The position numbers were made by a program, and so were the translations under genes. A stretch of 5,755 bases of DNA from a bacterium (GTDB taxonomy: Bacteria > Verrucomicrobiota > Verrucomicrobiae > JAJYAR01): assembly GCA_021779435.1 (NCBI GenBank), contig JAJYAR010000198.1, forward strand, positions 1-5,755, read 5' to 3'. The notes under the pieces are model-generated. The model was not told where the DNA came from. It was given only the letters and a program-made list of their open reading frames with translations, and did not search any database. This document shows, piece by piece, positions 1-5,746 of the stretch (its first letter is position 1; each line of letters begins with the position of its first letter).

Positions 1-874
1 CAGGCCGCGGCTGATTTCGGAGCGCCGCCGCGAGGTGCCGGCGCAGACGCGCGACCTCGTTCAGATCAAATCGTTCCGTCGCGTGCGCAAGGGCGCGTCT
101 GGCCGACTCGAGTTCCTCCGAACCGGCTCCTTTCCTGGACAGGCGGACCAGCGCGCACGCTTCGTCCAGCAGGTCGATCGCGCGGTCTGGCAGCCTCCGG
201 TCGGGAGCAGAGGACCCTGCGATGGCGGCCTCGAGCGCCTCATCGGCGATCTCAACCTCGTGGTGGTCCTCGAACCGGGAGCGCAGAGCGCGAAGGATAT
301 CGAGGGTCTCGCTGACCGATGGCTCGGGGACGCTGACCGGCTGAAAGCGACGCTCCAACGCGGGATCCGCCTCGGTCAACTCGCGCCACTCGGAGGGCGT
401 GGACGCGCCGACACAGGGCAGTTCACCGCGGGCGAGCAGCGGCTTCAGGAGGTTTCCGGCATCGAGCCCGCCTTCGCTCTTCCCTGCCCTGCACAGGAGA
501 TGGAGTTCATCCACGAAGAGAATACGACGCGTGCCGGGCCTCCGCAGCTCCGCGACCAGAAGTTCGAGCCGCTTCTCGAAGTCGCCACGATAGCCGGTGC
601 CGGCCAGGAGGCTTCCGAGGTTCAAGGAAAACACCGACAACCCGCCGAGCGCGCCGGGCACCTCGCCGCTGGCGATCCGTTGCGCCAATCCCTCCACGAC
701 CGCCGTCTTGCCTACGCCCGGTTCACCCAGCAGCACGGGGTTGTTCTTCGTCTTTCTCGAGAGCACGCGAATCACCCTGCCGATCTCCCGCTCTCGTCCG
801 AACACCGGATCCAGCCGGCCGGCGACCGCGCGTGCCGTCAGATCCACGCCAAATTGATCGAGCGCAAAGCCCAT
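1..874 (-). CDS. ClpA/ClpC-type AAA+ ATPase lacking the Clp N-domain (partial, runs off left edge)
   Basis: This is the first 291 residues of a Hsp100/Clp-family AAA+ unfoldase, read on the minus strand and open at the window edge. Residues 5-30 match the usual lead-in to the first ATPase module (LDQFGVDLT, then LDPVFGRERE). Visible motifs are Walker A GEPGVGKT at 50-57, an aromatic pore loop GTGYRGDFEKRL at 92-103, Walker B ILFVDELH at 118-125, a sensor-1-like segment VGASTPSEWREL at 155-166, the arginine-finger stretch ALERRFQPV at 172-180, and the small-domain signature LPDRAIDLLDEA at 228-239. Residues 253-283 (ending FDLNEVARLRRHL) look like the start of a ClpC-style middle domain. The start at 874 is well fixed: an in-frame TGA lies at 935-937 and no ATG, GTG or TTG falls between. 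The roughly 150-residue Clp N-domain is therefore absent. The start follows the secretin stop by 10 bp, implying co-transcription. No strong Shine-Dalgarno is visible, so translational coupling is plausible. The second ATPase domain and any ClpP-binding loop would lie outside the window, so protease partner versus disaggregase cannot be decided. Confidence 0.9.
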   Translation of the reverse strand, partial: MGFALDQFGVDLTARAVAGRLDPVFGREREIGRVIRVLSRKTKNNPVLLGEPGVGKTAVVEGLAQRIASGEVPGALGGLSVFSLNLGSLLAGTGYRGDFEKRLELLVAELRRPGTRRILFVDELHLLCRAGKSEGGLDAGNLLKPLLARGELPCVGASTPSEWRELTEADPALERRFQPVSVPEPSVSETLDILRALRSRFEDHHEVEIADEALEAAIAGSSAPDRRLPDRAIDLLDEACALVRLSRKGAGSEELESARRALAHATERFDLNEVARLRRHLAAALRNQPRP

Positions 875-884
875 GGTGTCGGGG

Positions 885-2513
885 CTACTCTGGAAACACC
901 GATTTCCTGCTCGCGCCGTCAGGATCGCGCAGGGTCATCTCCGGGAGGGCGACCTTCTCAGGCTCCGAGACGACGCGGGCAATGATGTAGGCGACGAGGT
1001 TCCGTTGGTGAACCTCGCGCGACTTCGATTTGAACAGGTAACCAACCACGGGAACGTCGCCGGCGATCGGCACCTTGGTGACGCCGTCGGACTCGCCGAT
1101 CCCCGAGAGTCCGCCAAAAGCCAGCACCTGGTTATCCTCGACGTAGGTCGTGTACTCGTACTTCTGCGAGGTCACCACCGGGATGTTGATCGAATTCACG
1201 GAACGGAATCCCTTCAGGGCGCCCACCTCGATCCGGACCACAAGCCGGATGCGCCGCTTCCCCCCGTCCTCGCCGTCAAAGATCGTCGGCACGACGTTCA
1301 CCGAGGTGCCGATCCGGCGGATCGACACACTGGCGGTGGTCGAGCCAAAGCCCGCATTCGCCACGCCCGCATAGACGTTGTTCGACGAGACGAACGGCTC
1401 TTCGTCTCCCACCGAAAAGTACACCTCGTGGTTGTTGGCCGTGACCACCGTCGGGTTCTGCACAAGCCTGCTCCGCGAGTCCGAGCGAAGCGCGTTCATC
1501 TGCAGGGAGAGATCGTCGACCGTCAGCACCGCCCGCTCGTTGCTTGCGGAAAGCCGGGACAAGTTCACGTCCGCCTGAATCTGTGACAACGACACGCGCG
1601 GCTGGAAGTTCTGCGGGTTGATCCCGAGGATCGCCTTGGGATCCCAACTCGTCTCAAAGAACCTCGCCTCGATGTGCACCTGACGGGGCGGCTGGTCGAT
1701 CAGTCGGATATATCCGGAAACGAGGTCGTGCTGCGGGCGCGAACAAGCCACGTAGAGTGCGTTCACATCGGGAATGTAGATGACCTTTGCCGCGGTCCTG
1801 GCGTCCGGCGCCTCGGAAGACTTCGGGGTCGGATGAGCCGGCTCCGCCTGTGCCGAAGCGGGCTCCTGAAGGATCTTCGAGGAGGGAAGACCGATCAGAT
1901 CGCGGATATCGTCGATGATCTTCTGCGTCTGGGCCGAGAAGACCATGCCGCCCTGCGTTCCCGCACTCTCCGGAGAGGCCAGCGACGTGACGGAGCCCAC
2001 ATTCGAGAACGAGTTCTGCGACGTCCGATAGACATCCAGATTCGTGTGCTTGAGGAAGTACACCCGGGCCATCACCGAGCCCGCCGCCTCGCGGTTGAAT
2101 TCCCAGATTCCGTCGCGGCACGACATCGAGAACGCGTAACGTTCGCCGAGGCGATTCAGCAGCCTCCACGGGCTCACCTTCGTCGTCAGCGTGATGCGCT
2201 CCGGAAGATCCTGGGTCGAGGGTGCGATGAAATTCATTCCGGCGGCTGACGCGATGACGGTGATCGCACCGGCAAGCGTCTCGTCCTGAATCGGGATCGG
2301 AATCGCCGGCAGCCTCTCAAGCCTCGCCACTTCCGCCGCCTCAGTTGCGGTTTCCGGTGAATCCGGCTCCTCAGCCGCGAGCACCACCGCATCCTTCAGG
2401 GGCGCCCCGTCGTTTGCCAGGGCCGCAATCCTGCCCCCCAGAAGCGAAGCGGCAGGTTGCGCTCCCAACGAGCAAAGACCCGCGGCGAAAAGCAGAAGCA
2501 GCCGGACTTTCAT
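885..2513 (-). CDS. Secretin (GspD/PilQ superfamily) outer-membrane pore protein
   Basis: The 542-residue product is a secretin, the ring-forming outer-membrane channel of type II secretion and type IV pilus-like systems. Residues 1-20 form a Sec signal peptide (MKVR followed by LLLLFAAGL). The Cys at 14 is preceded by Leu, so it is not a convincing lipobox. Residues about 70-140 resemble an N0/STN-type domain. Residues 146-210 and 242-285 look like N-type ring-building domains, split by a linker at 215-240 rich in Ala, Pro and Glu. The C-terminal secretin domain covers about 330-515: QNPTVVTANNHEVYFSVGDEEPF-like core at 352-374, VNVVPTIFDG at 405-414, VLAFGGLSG at 463-471, and the hallmark VPIAGDVPVVGYLFKSKS at 481-498. 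It is shorter than typical GspD (about 650 residues), and only about 27 residues follow the secretin domain, so little room remains for a pilotin-binding S-domain. A weak GAGGA (minus strand, 2528-2524) lies 10 nt upstream of the start. The ATPase gene follows after 10 bp; no gspE, gspF or pilin genes are visible. The family call is firm; which secretion system it serves is unknown. Confidence 0.93.
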   Translation of the reverse strand: MKVRLLLLFAAGLCSLGAQPAASLLGGRIAALANDGAPLKDAVVLAAEEPDSPETATEAAEVARLERLPAIPIPIQDETLAGAITVIASAAGMNFIAPSTQDLPERITLTTKVSPWRLLNRLGERYAFSMSCRDGIWEFNREAAGSVMARVYFLKHTNLDVYRTSQNSFSNVGSVTSLASPESAGTQGGMVFSAQTQKIIDDIRDLIGLPSSKILQEPASAQAEPAHPTPKSSEAPDARTAAKVIYIPDVNALYVACSRPQHDLVSGYIRLIDQPPRQVHIEARFFETSWDPKAILGINPQNFQPRVSLSQIQADVNLSRLSASNERAVLTVDDLSLQMNALRSDSRSRLVQNPTVVTANNHEVYFSVGDEEPFVSSNNVYAGVANAGFGSTTASVSIRRIGTSVNVVPTIFDGEDGGKRRIRLVVRIEVGALKGFRSVNSINIPVVTSQKYEYTTYVEDNQVLAFGGLSGIGESDGVTKVPIAGDVPVVGYLFKSKSREVHQRNLVAYIIARVVSEPEKVALPEMTLRDPDGASRKSVFPE

Positions 2514-2619
2514 CCCGCCACCATCCTCATTTGCTTCCCTTCGTCAAATCCTTTTTACCGATCTTCGGCTTTTGGTTGCCGCGTCCCGCGTGGTGCGGGG
2601 CCGTGGATGCGTTCCCTGC
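2514..2619. other. Gap between GH28 and secretin genes, no clear terminator
   Basis: This 106-bp spacer separates two minus-strand genes. It contains one short hairpin (arms at 2585-2589 and 2595-2599, 5 bp, loop of 5) that is not followed by a T-run in the minus direction, so it is not a convincing terminator. A TTGACG occurs on the minus strand 28 nt upstream of the secretin ATG, but no acceptable -10 follows at 16-18 nt. Whether the secretin gene has its own promoter or reads through from the GH28 gene cannot be decided by eye. Confidence 0.5.
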
Positions 2620-4017
2620 TCAGCGGACCACTATGGCTTTGTCGCGCCCGGGGTGCGCGGCGTCACCGGCAAAGCCGGGATATTCCAGCTTCGTCACGTC
2701 CTCGGCCTCGAGCGCGTGTGTGAAATACTCCGGGCTGTTCGTTCCCCACGCCACACGGCAGTCCTTCAGGGTGATGTTGTCGGCGTGGCGGACACTGAAG
2801 CCGCACGTCCCGTGCTCCTCGATCGCGGGCAGCGCCGTCGTGGGGCGGTTGTCCCACAGCCCGCCACGATACTTCGTCCAGCGGTCGAGCGTCACCGCGA
2901 CGTTTTCAAACCTCACGTTGCGGATCCGGCTTTGCGCCGAGCCGTTGATCCGGACGCTGTTCTCGGCGCGCCCCGTGACATTGACCACGCGCACGTCGCT
3001 GATTGTGCCCGGTTTTGTCTCGGGAGTCCGGGGATGGGCGGTAAACGAAATCGCCTCGCCGCGTCCCCACCACGGATCGGAGAAGTAGCGCGAGGTGAAC
3101 CGGATGTCACGGAACTCGACATTCGACACGTTGCCCCCGTCGCGAAGCTGGATGCAGAGCCCGCGGCAGCCGTTGCGCACTTCGCAACGTTCGAAGCGGA
3201 CATCCGTGATGTCCTGCGTCGTCTCGGTGCCGATCTTCAGCCCGGAATCCTGGGTTTCGAGCACACAGTCGTGGACGCGGATGCGGGAGGACGGTCCGTA
3301 CGCGGCACCCTGGCGGGTGGTCTTGATGACGATGGCGTCGTCGCCGCACACGATGTTGCAATTGCGGATCTCGACGTCGCGGCAATGGTCGGGGTCGATG
3401 CCATCGCAGTTCGGGACGTCGAGCTGGTTGCGGATCCTGATGCCATCGACGAGCACGTGCTCGCAGCCCATGAGGTGGAGCGTCCAGCTTGGCGCCTGGA
3501 AGAAGGTCACGTTTGAGATTTCCAGGTCGCTGCAGCCGTTCAGCACCATCAGGCGGGGGCGAAAGGCCTTCGGTTTCCACCACTCGCCCGCCGCATCGTA
3601 CGACTCCATGAACTCGGGCGAGCGCCCGTCGATTGTGCCCGTGCCGCTGATACGCAGGCCCTTCGCATCGAGAGCCGAGAGCGCGGCATCATCCTTGAAG
3701 TCGGCGGGATTCGTGCTGACGAGCAACCGGGCGTCGTCGGCGAGGTGGAAATCTATCCCGCCGCGGAGCTTCAGCGCCCCGATGAGGTAGCGCTTGCCGC
3801 CACGGAGGAGAACCTGCGCACCGTTGCCGGCGGCCGCGGCCTCGTCGATCGCGCGCTGGATGGCAGCCGTGTCGAGGGTCGTGCCGTTGCCAGTGGCGCC
3901 AAAGTCACGGACATCGAAGACCTTGCCTGCCGGGCGGTTCTGGGCGCGAACCGCGAGGGGAAGCGAAGCGACGACGGCGGTGGCGGCGGCGGACTGGAGA
4001 AATTGGCGACGGTTCAT
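2620..4017 (-). CDS. Tat-exported GH28-family (polygalacturonase-like) right-handed beta-helix protein
   Basis: The 465-residue protein belongs to glycoside hydrolase family 28 (polygalacturonases and rhamnogalacturonases that cut pectin backbones). It begins with a twin-arginine signal, NRRQFLQ at 2-8, a hydrophobic stretch, and a likely cleavage after VRA (22-24/25), so it should be exported folded. Residues 32-100 are the standard family entry (FDVRDFGATGNGTTLDTAAI at 34-53, as in Pectate_lyase_3). The parallel beta-helix follows, with repeated strand patterns such as LEISNVTFF, VLVDGIRIRN, VEIRNCNIV and VRFERCEVRN. The acidic motifs are present with the family's 21-residue spacing: NCD at 203-205 (usually NTD) and GDD at 225-227. 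The position of the GHG motif reads DSGLKIG at 257-263, so Ser258 replaces the usual histidine. Twelve or so cysteines lie in the mature part, many at strand turns. The start ATG is chosen because it gives the intact Tat signal; no Shine-Dalgarno is seen. The secretin gene follows after 106 bp on the same strand. Substrate cannot be assigned; pectin or a related polysaccharide is an inference from the family. Confidence 0.88.
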   Translation of the reverse strand: MNRRQFLQSAAATAVVASLPLAVRAQNRPAGKVFDVRDFGATGNGTTLDTAAIQRAIDEAAAAGNGAQVLLRGGKRYLIGALKLRGGIDFHLADDARLLVSTNPADFKDDAALSALDAKGLRISGTGTIDGRSPEFMESYDAAGEWWKPKAFRPRLMVLNGCSDLEISNVTFFQAPSWTLHLMGCEHVLVDGIRIRNQLDVPNCDGIDPDHCRDVEIRNCNIVCGDDAIVIKTTRQGAAYGPSSRIRVHDCVLETQDSGLKIGTETTQDITDVRFERCEVRNGCRGLCIQLRDGGNVSNVEFRDIRFTSRYFSDPWWGRGEAISFTAHPRTPETKPGTISDVRVVNVTGRAENSVRINGSAQSRIRNVRFENVAVTLDRWTKYRGGLWDNRPTTALPAIEEHGTCGFSVRHADNITLKDCRVAWGTNSPEYFTHALEAEDVTKLEYPGFAGDAAHPGRDKAIVVR

Positions 4018-4180
4018 GGCGGAAAGTTCACGGTTCGCGATTCAGCCGGGGCAAGGGGCGAACCGGTAGCTTCGTTGTCTGGCGATCGAAGTCGAGGGCG
4101 CAGGACGCGCGACGGCGGATGATCCTAGCCCAGGCCTGCGACGCGTGGGCGAGCGGGTCCTTCGTTCCACCCAGGAGGAC

Positions 4181-4204
4181 GTAGGTTGCGAGCTTGCTCG
4201 CAAC
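4181..4204 (+). repeat. Solitary REP-like element D (GTAG + 8-bp perfect hairpin)
   Basis: GTAG at 4181-4184 is followed directly by a perfect inverted repeat: arm GTTGCGAG (4185-4192), loop CTTG, arm CTCGCAAC (4197-4204). The layout of a GTAG foot, an 8-bp stem and a 4-nt loop is identical to that of hairpins A and B in the array after nadA, although the stem sequence is unrelated. The GTAG foot is the mark of REP elements recognised by RAYT transposases. It lies 138 bp upstream of the nadA ATG and 163 bp upstream of the GH28 ATG. Confidence 0.72.
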
Positions 4205-4306
4205 GTTCCTCGGCATGCGCGCAACCCACAGCCGAAGGCCATTGGCGCACACACGCAGTCAGCGCAGCAGGGCGCGCCACGACGAGGTTTGCGACACGCT
4301 CGGGCT

Positions 4307-4334
4307 TTGACTGCGAGGGGAGATGAACTTTCAT
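4307..4334 (+). promoter_or_regulatory. Candidate sigma70-type promoter of nadA
   Basis: TTGACT at 4307-4312 matches five of six bases of the -35 consensus. With a 16-nt spacer the -10 would be TTTCAT at 4329-4334, matching four of six. Transcription would then begin at about 4341-4343, essentially at the nadA ATG, which would make the message leaderless. This fits the lack of a well-spaced Shine-Dalgarno. The -10 is weak, so the call is tentative. Confidence 0.25.
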
Positions 4335-4342
4335 TCGCCGCG

Positions 4343-5389
4343 ATGACCGTCGCCACGATTGATGCCGTTGAACTCGAAGCCGAGCGACTGCTGCGCTCGA
4401 TGATGCACGTCGAGTGCGATCCGCGTGGCAAGAAGTGGAACATCGACACCTGCCGTGAGATCGCGCCGCTTACGTTGGAGATCAATCGGTTGAAGAAGGA
4501 GAAGGGGGCGGTCATCCTGGCGCACTCGTACGTCGAGCCGGAGATCATCTACGGCGTGGCGGATTTCCGCGGTGACTCCTACTTCCTCAGCCTGAAGGCT
4601 AAGGAATCGCAGGCAAAGATGATCGTGTTCGCCGGCGTCGTGTTCATGGCCGAGACAGCGAAGATTCTCTCGCCCGAGGCGATGGTCGTGGTGCCGGATC
4701 GGGAGTCGGGTTGTTCCCTGGCCGACTCGATCACGGGAGAGGATGTTCGGAAACTGAAGGCCGCCTATCCGGACGCGACGGTGGTCTGCTACATCAACAG
4801 CACCGCAGAAGTGAAGGCGGAGTCGGACGTGTGCGTCACGTCGGGCAACGTTTACCACATCGTCGAGCACCTGCCGGCGAAGCGAATCCTCTTCGTACCC
4901 GACCGGCTGATGGGCCAGAACGTCCGCGACGAGATGAGGAAACGCGGGGTCAACAAGGAGATCATCACCTCGGACGGCACCTGCGTGGTGCACGACGAGT
5001 TCACGCCGGCCGACATCGAACAGGCGCGGATCCAGTTTCCAGGACTGAAGGTTGTCGCGCACCCGGAGTGCACGCCGGAGGTTGCGCGCGTGGCGGACTT
5101 CGTCGGCAGCACGGGGGCGATGATGAAATACGTGAAGTCCACGTCGGCACCCTACTTCCTCATGCTGACGGAGTGCGGGCTCGTGGGCAGGCTGCAGGTC
5201 GAGGCGTCCGAAAAGACCTTCATCGGTGGCTGCCGGCTGTGTCCGTACATGAAGTTGAATTCGCTGGAGAAGGTGCTGCAGGTCCTGCGCGAGCCGCGGC
5301 CCGATCAGGTGGTCACGCTGGACGAGACCATGCGCCAGCGCGCGGCGCGTTGCATCGACCGGATGTTCGAGCTCTCGCCGGCGGACTGA
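4343..5389 (+). CDS. nadA: Quinolinate synthase NadA
   Basis: The 348-residue enzyme condenses iminoaspartate with dihydroxyacetone phosphate to give quinolinate, the second step of de novo NAD synthesis in the cytoplasm, using an oxygen-sensitive [4Fe-4S] cluster. The three family cysteine sites are all present: SGCSLAD (Cys124), DGTCVVHDEF (Cys214) and GGCRLCP (Cys297, with Cys300). Substrate-site motifs are also visible: AHSY at 60-63 (His61 and Tyr63, the H-x-Y pair of the family), GDSYFLS at 77-83, YINSTAEVKAESD at 150-162, HPEC at 240-243, STGAMMKYV at 256-264 and LTECGLVGRLQ at 275-285. The length matches the family's usual 300-370 residues. ATG 4343 is preferred over upstream in-frame starts because the similarity to NadA begins just after it. 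A purine-rich GAGGGGAG (4315-4322) sits 20 nt upstream, too far for a normal ribosome site. No nadB or nadC is in the window, so the gene appears to stand alone. The downstream REP-like array begins 41 bp after its stop codon. Confidence 0.97.
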   Translation: MTVATIDAVELEAERLLRSMMHVECDPRGKKWNIDTCREIAPLTLEINRLKKEKGAVILAHSYVEPEIIYGVADFRGDSYFLSLKAKESQAKMIVFAGVVFMAETAKILSPEAMVVVPDRESGCSLADSITGEDVRKLKAAYPDATVVCYINSTAEVKAESDVCVTSGNVYHIVEHLPAKRILFVPDRLMGQNVRDEMRKRGVNKEIITSDGTCVVHDEFTPADIEQARIQFPGLKVVAHPECTPEVARVADFVGSTGAMMKYVKSTSAPYFLMLTECGLVGRLQVEASEKTFIGGCRLCPYMKLNSLEKVLQVLREPRPDQVVTLDETMRQRAARCIDRMFELSPAD

Positions 5390-5433
5390 AGCGGGAAAGG
5401 GTGAAGGTCTGACGGAGCGGGGTACTCCAGGCA

Positions 5434-5457
5434 CCGCGGTCTGTGGACCGCGGCTAC
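5434..5457 (-). repeat. REP-like hairpin A, copy 1
   Basis: Perfect 8-bp stem: CCGCGGTC (5434-5441), loop TGTG, GACCGCGG (5446-5453), followed by CTAC (5454-5457), which is GTAG on the minus strand at the foot of the stem. Confidence 0.82.
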
Positions 5458-5482
5458 AACAAGGCAGGGTGTCCGGACCGAT

Positions 5483-5506
5483 GTAGCCGGCCTCCGCAGA
5501 GGCCGG
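5483..5506 (+). repeat. REP-like hairpin B, copy 1
   Basis: GTAG (5483-5486) followed by a perfect 8-bp stem: CCGGCCTC (5487-5494), loop CGCA, GAGGCCGG (5499-5506). It has the same geometry as A but a different stem. Confidence 0.82.
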
Positions 5507-5518
5507 GGTTTGCCGACG

Positions 5519-5543
5519 GTAGGGCGGGACCGCTGGGCCCGCC
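5519..5543 (+). repeat. REP-like hairpin C, copy 1
   Basis: GTAG (5519-5522) followed by GGCGGGACC (5523-5531), loop GCT, GGGCCCGCC (5535-5543). The 9-bp stem has one internal A-G mismatch (5529 with 5537), a bulge-like feature that is common in REPs. Confidence 0.78.
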
Positions 5544-5553
5544 GCGGAACGCA

Positions 5554-5577
5554 CCGCGGTCTGTGGACCGCGGCTAC
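5554..5577 (-). repeat. REP-like hairpin A, copy 2
   Basis: Identical to copy 1 of hairpin A, with stem arms at 5554-5561 and 5566-5573 and CTAC at 5574-5577. Confidence 0.82.
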
Positions 5578-5602
5578 AACAAGGCAGGGTATCCGGACCG
5601 GT

Positions 5603-5626
5603 GTAGCCGGCCTCCGCAGAGGCCGG
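5603..5626 (+). repeat. REP-like hairpin B, copy 2
   Basis: GTAG at 5603-5606 and an intact 8-bp stem (5607-5614 with 5619-5626), identical to copy 1. The two changes in this neighbourhood (5591 and 5601) fall in the linker before GTAG. Confidence 0.82.
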
Positions 5627-5638
5627 GGTTTGCCAATG

Positions 5639-5663
5639 GTAGGGCGGGACCGCTGGGCCCGCC
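5639..5663 (+). repeat. REP-like hairpin C, copy 2
   Basis: GTAG at 5639-5642 and arms at 5643-5651 and 5655-5663, identical to copy 1, including the A-G mismatch. The changes at 5635 and 5637 lie just outside the element. Confidence 0.78.
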
Positions 5664-5673
5664 GCGGAACGCA

Positions 5674-5697
5674 CCGCGGTCTGCGGACCGCGGCTAC
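5674..5697 (-). repeat. REP-like hairpin A, copy 3
   Basis: The stem is unchanged (5674-5681 with 5686-5693) and CTAC is kept at 5694-5697. The only change from copies 1 and 2 is T to C at 5684, which lies in the loop (TGTG to TGCG). Confidence 0.82.
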
Positions 5698-5722
5698 AAC
5701 AAGGCAGGGTGTCCGGACCGAT

Positions 5723-5746
5723 GTAGCCGGCCTCCGCAGAGGGCGG
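5723..5746 (+). repeat. REP-like hairpin B, copy 3 (one broken stem pair)
   Basis: GTAG at 5723-5726 and arms at 5727-5734 and 5739-5746. C to G at 5743 breaks its pair with G5730, the only stem change in the array. A further change at 5750 (T to G) follows, so this copy may be decaying or at the array edge. Confidence 0.75.

Larger units (their letters stand above)
4018..4342. other. Divergent intergenic spacer between GH28 gene and nadA
   Basis: The 325-bp spacer separates the two divergent start codons and must carry promoters for both genes. It holds one solitary GTAG-hairpin (4181-4204) and a candidate nadA promoter (4307-4334). I see no convincing -10/-35 pair for the GH28 gene on the minus strand, no riboswitch-like fold and no tRNA. 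The nadA reading frame stays open back to 4145, but its 66 extra residues resemble no NadA N-terminus, are rich in Arg and Ala and would include the hairpin, so this stretch is treated as non-coding. Confidence 0.7.

Noticed and set aside
35..985. Long plus-strand open frame opposite the ATPase gene
   Set aside because: The minus strand encodes an unmistakable Clp AAA+ module over the same bases. The plus-strand translation has no recognisable motif and is a GC-rich shadow.
2514..2550. Promoter for the secretin gene from a minus-strand TTGACG
   Set aside because: At 16-18 nt spacing the -10 candidates (such as GATGGT or ATGGTG) match poorly.
2556..2574. Plus-strand hairpin CCGA/TCGG followed by CTTTT as a terminator
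   Set aside because: The stem is only 4 bp and there is no plus-strand gene upstream of it for it to terminate.
4066..4091. Another GTAG-hairpin (GTAG at 4066 followed by CTTCG and CGAAG arms)
   Set aside because: The arms are only 5 bp and the loop is 12 nt, unlike the compact geometry of A, B and D. It could be a decayed copy but is not distinguishable from chance.
4145..4342. Upstream extension of nadA from a GTG at 4145
   Set aside because: The 66 added residues resemble no NadA N-terminus, and the frame would translate through the palindrome at 4181-4204. ATG 4343 gives a normal-length enzyme.
5431..5550. Intrinsic terminator of nadA formed by hairpin A
   Set aside because: The stem is strong, but no U-tract follows. 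The CTAC foot and the repeat context fit a REP-type element better.
4331..5674. Long minus-strand open frame with two near-identical 40-residue N-terminal repeats
   Set aside because: It is antisense to the well-supported nadA. The 40-residue repeats are simply the 120-bp DNA array read in a frame that happens to stay open; the composition is Arg/His/Pro/Ala-rich with no domain.
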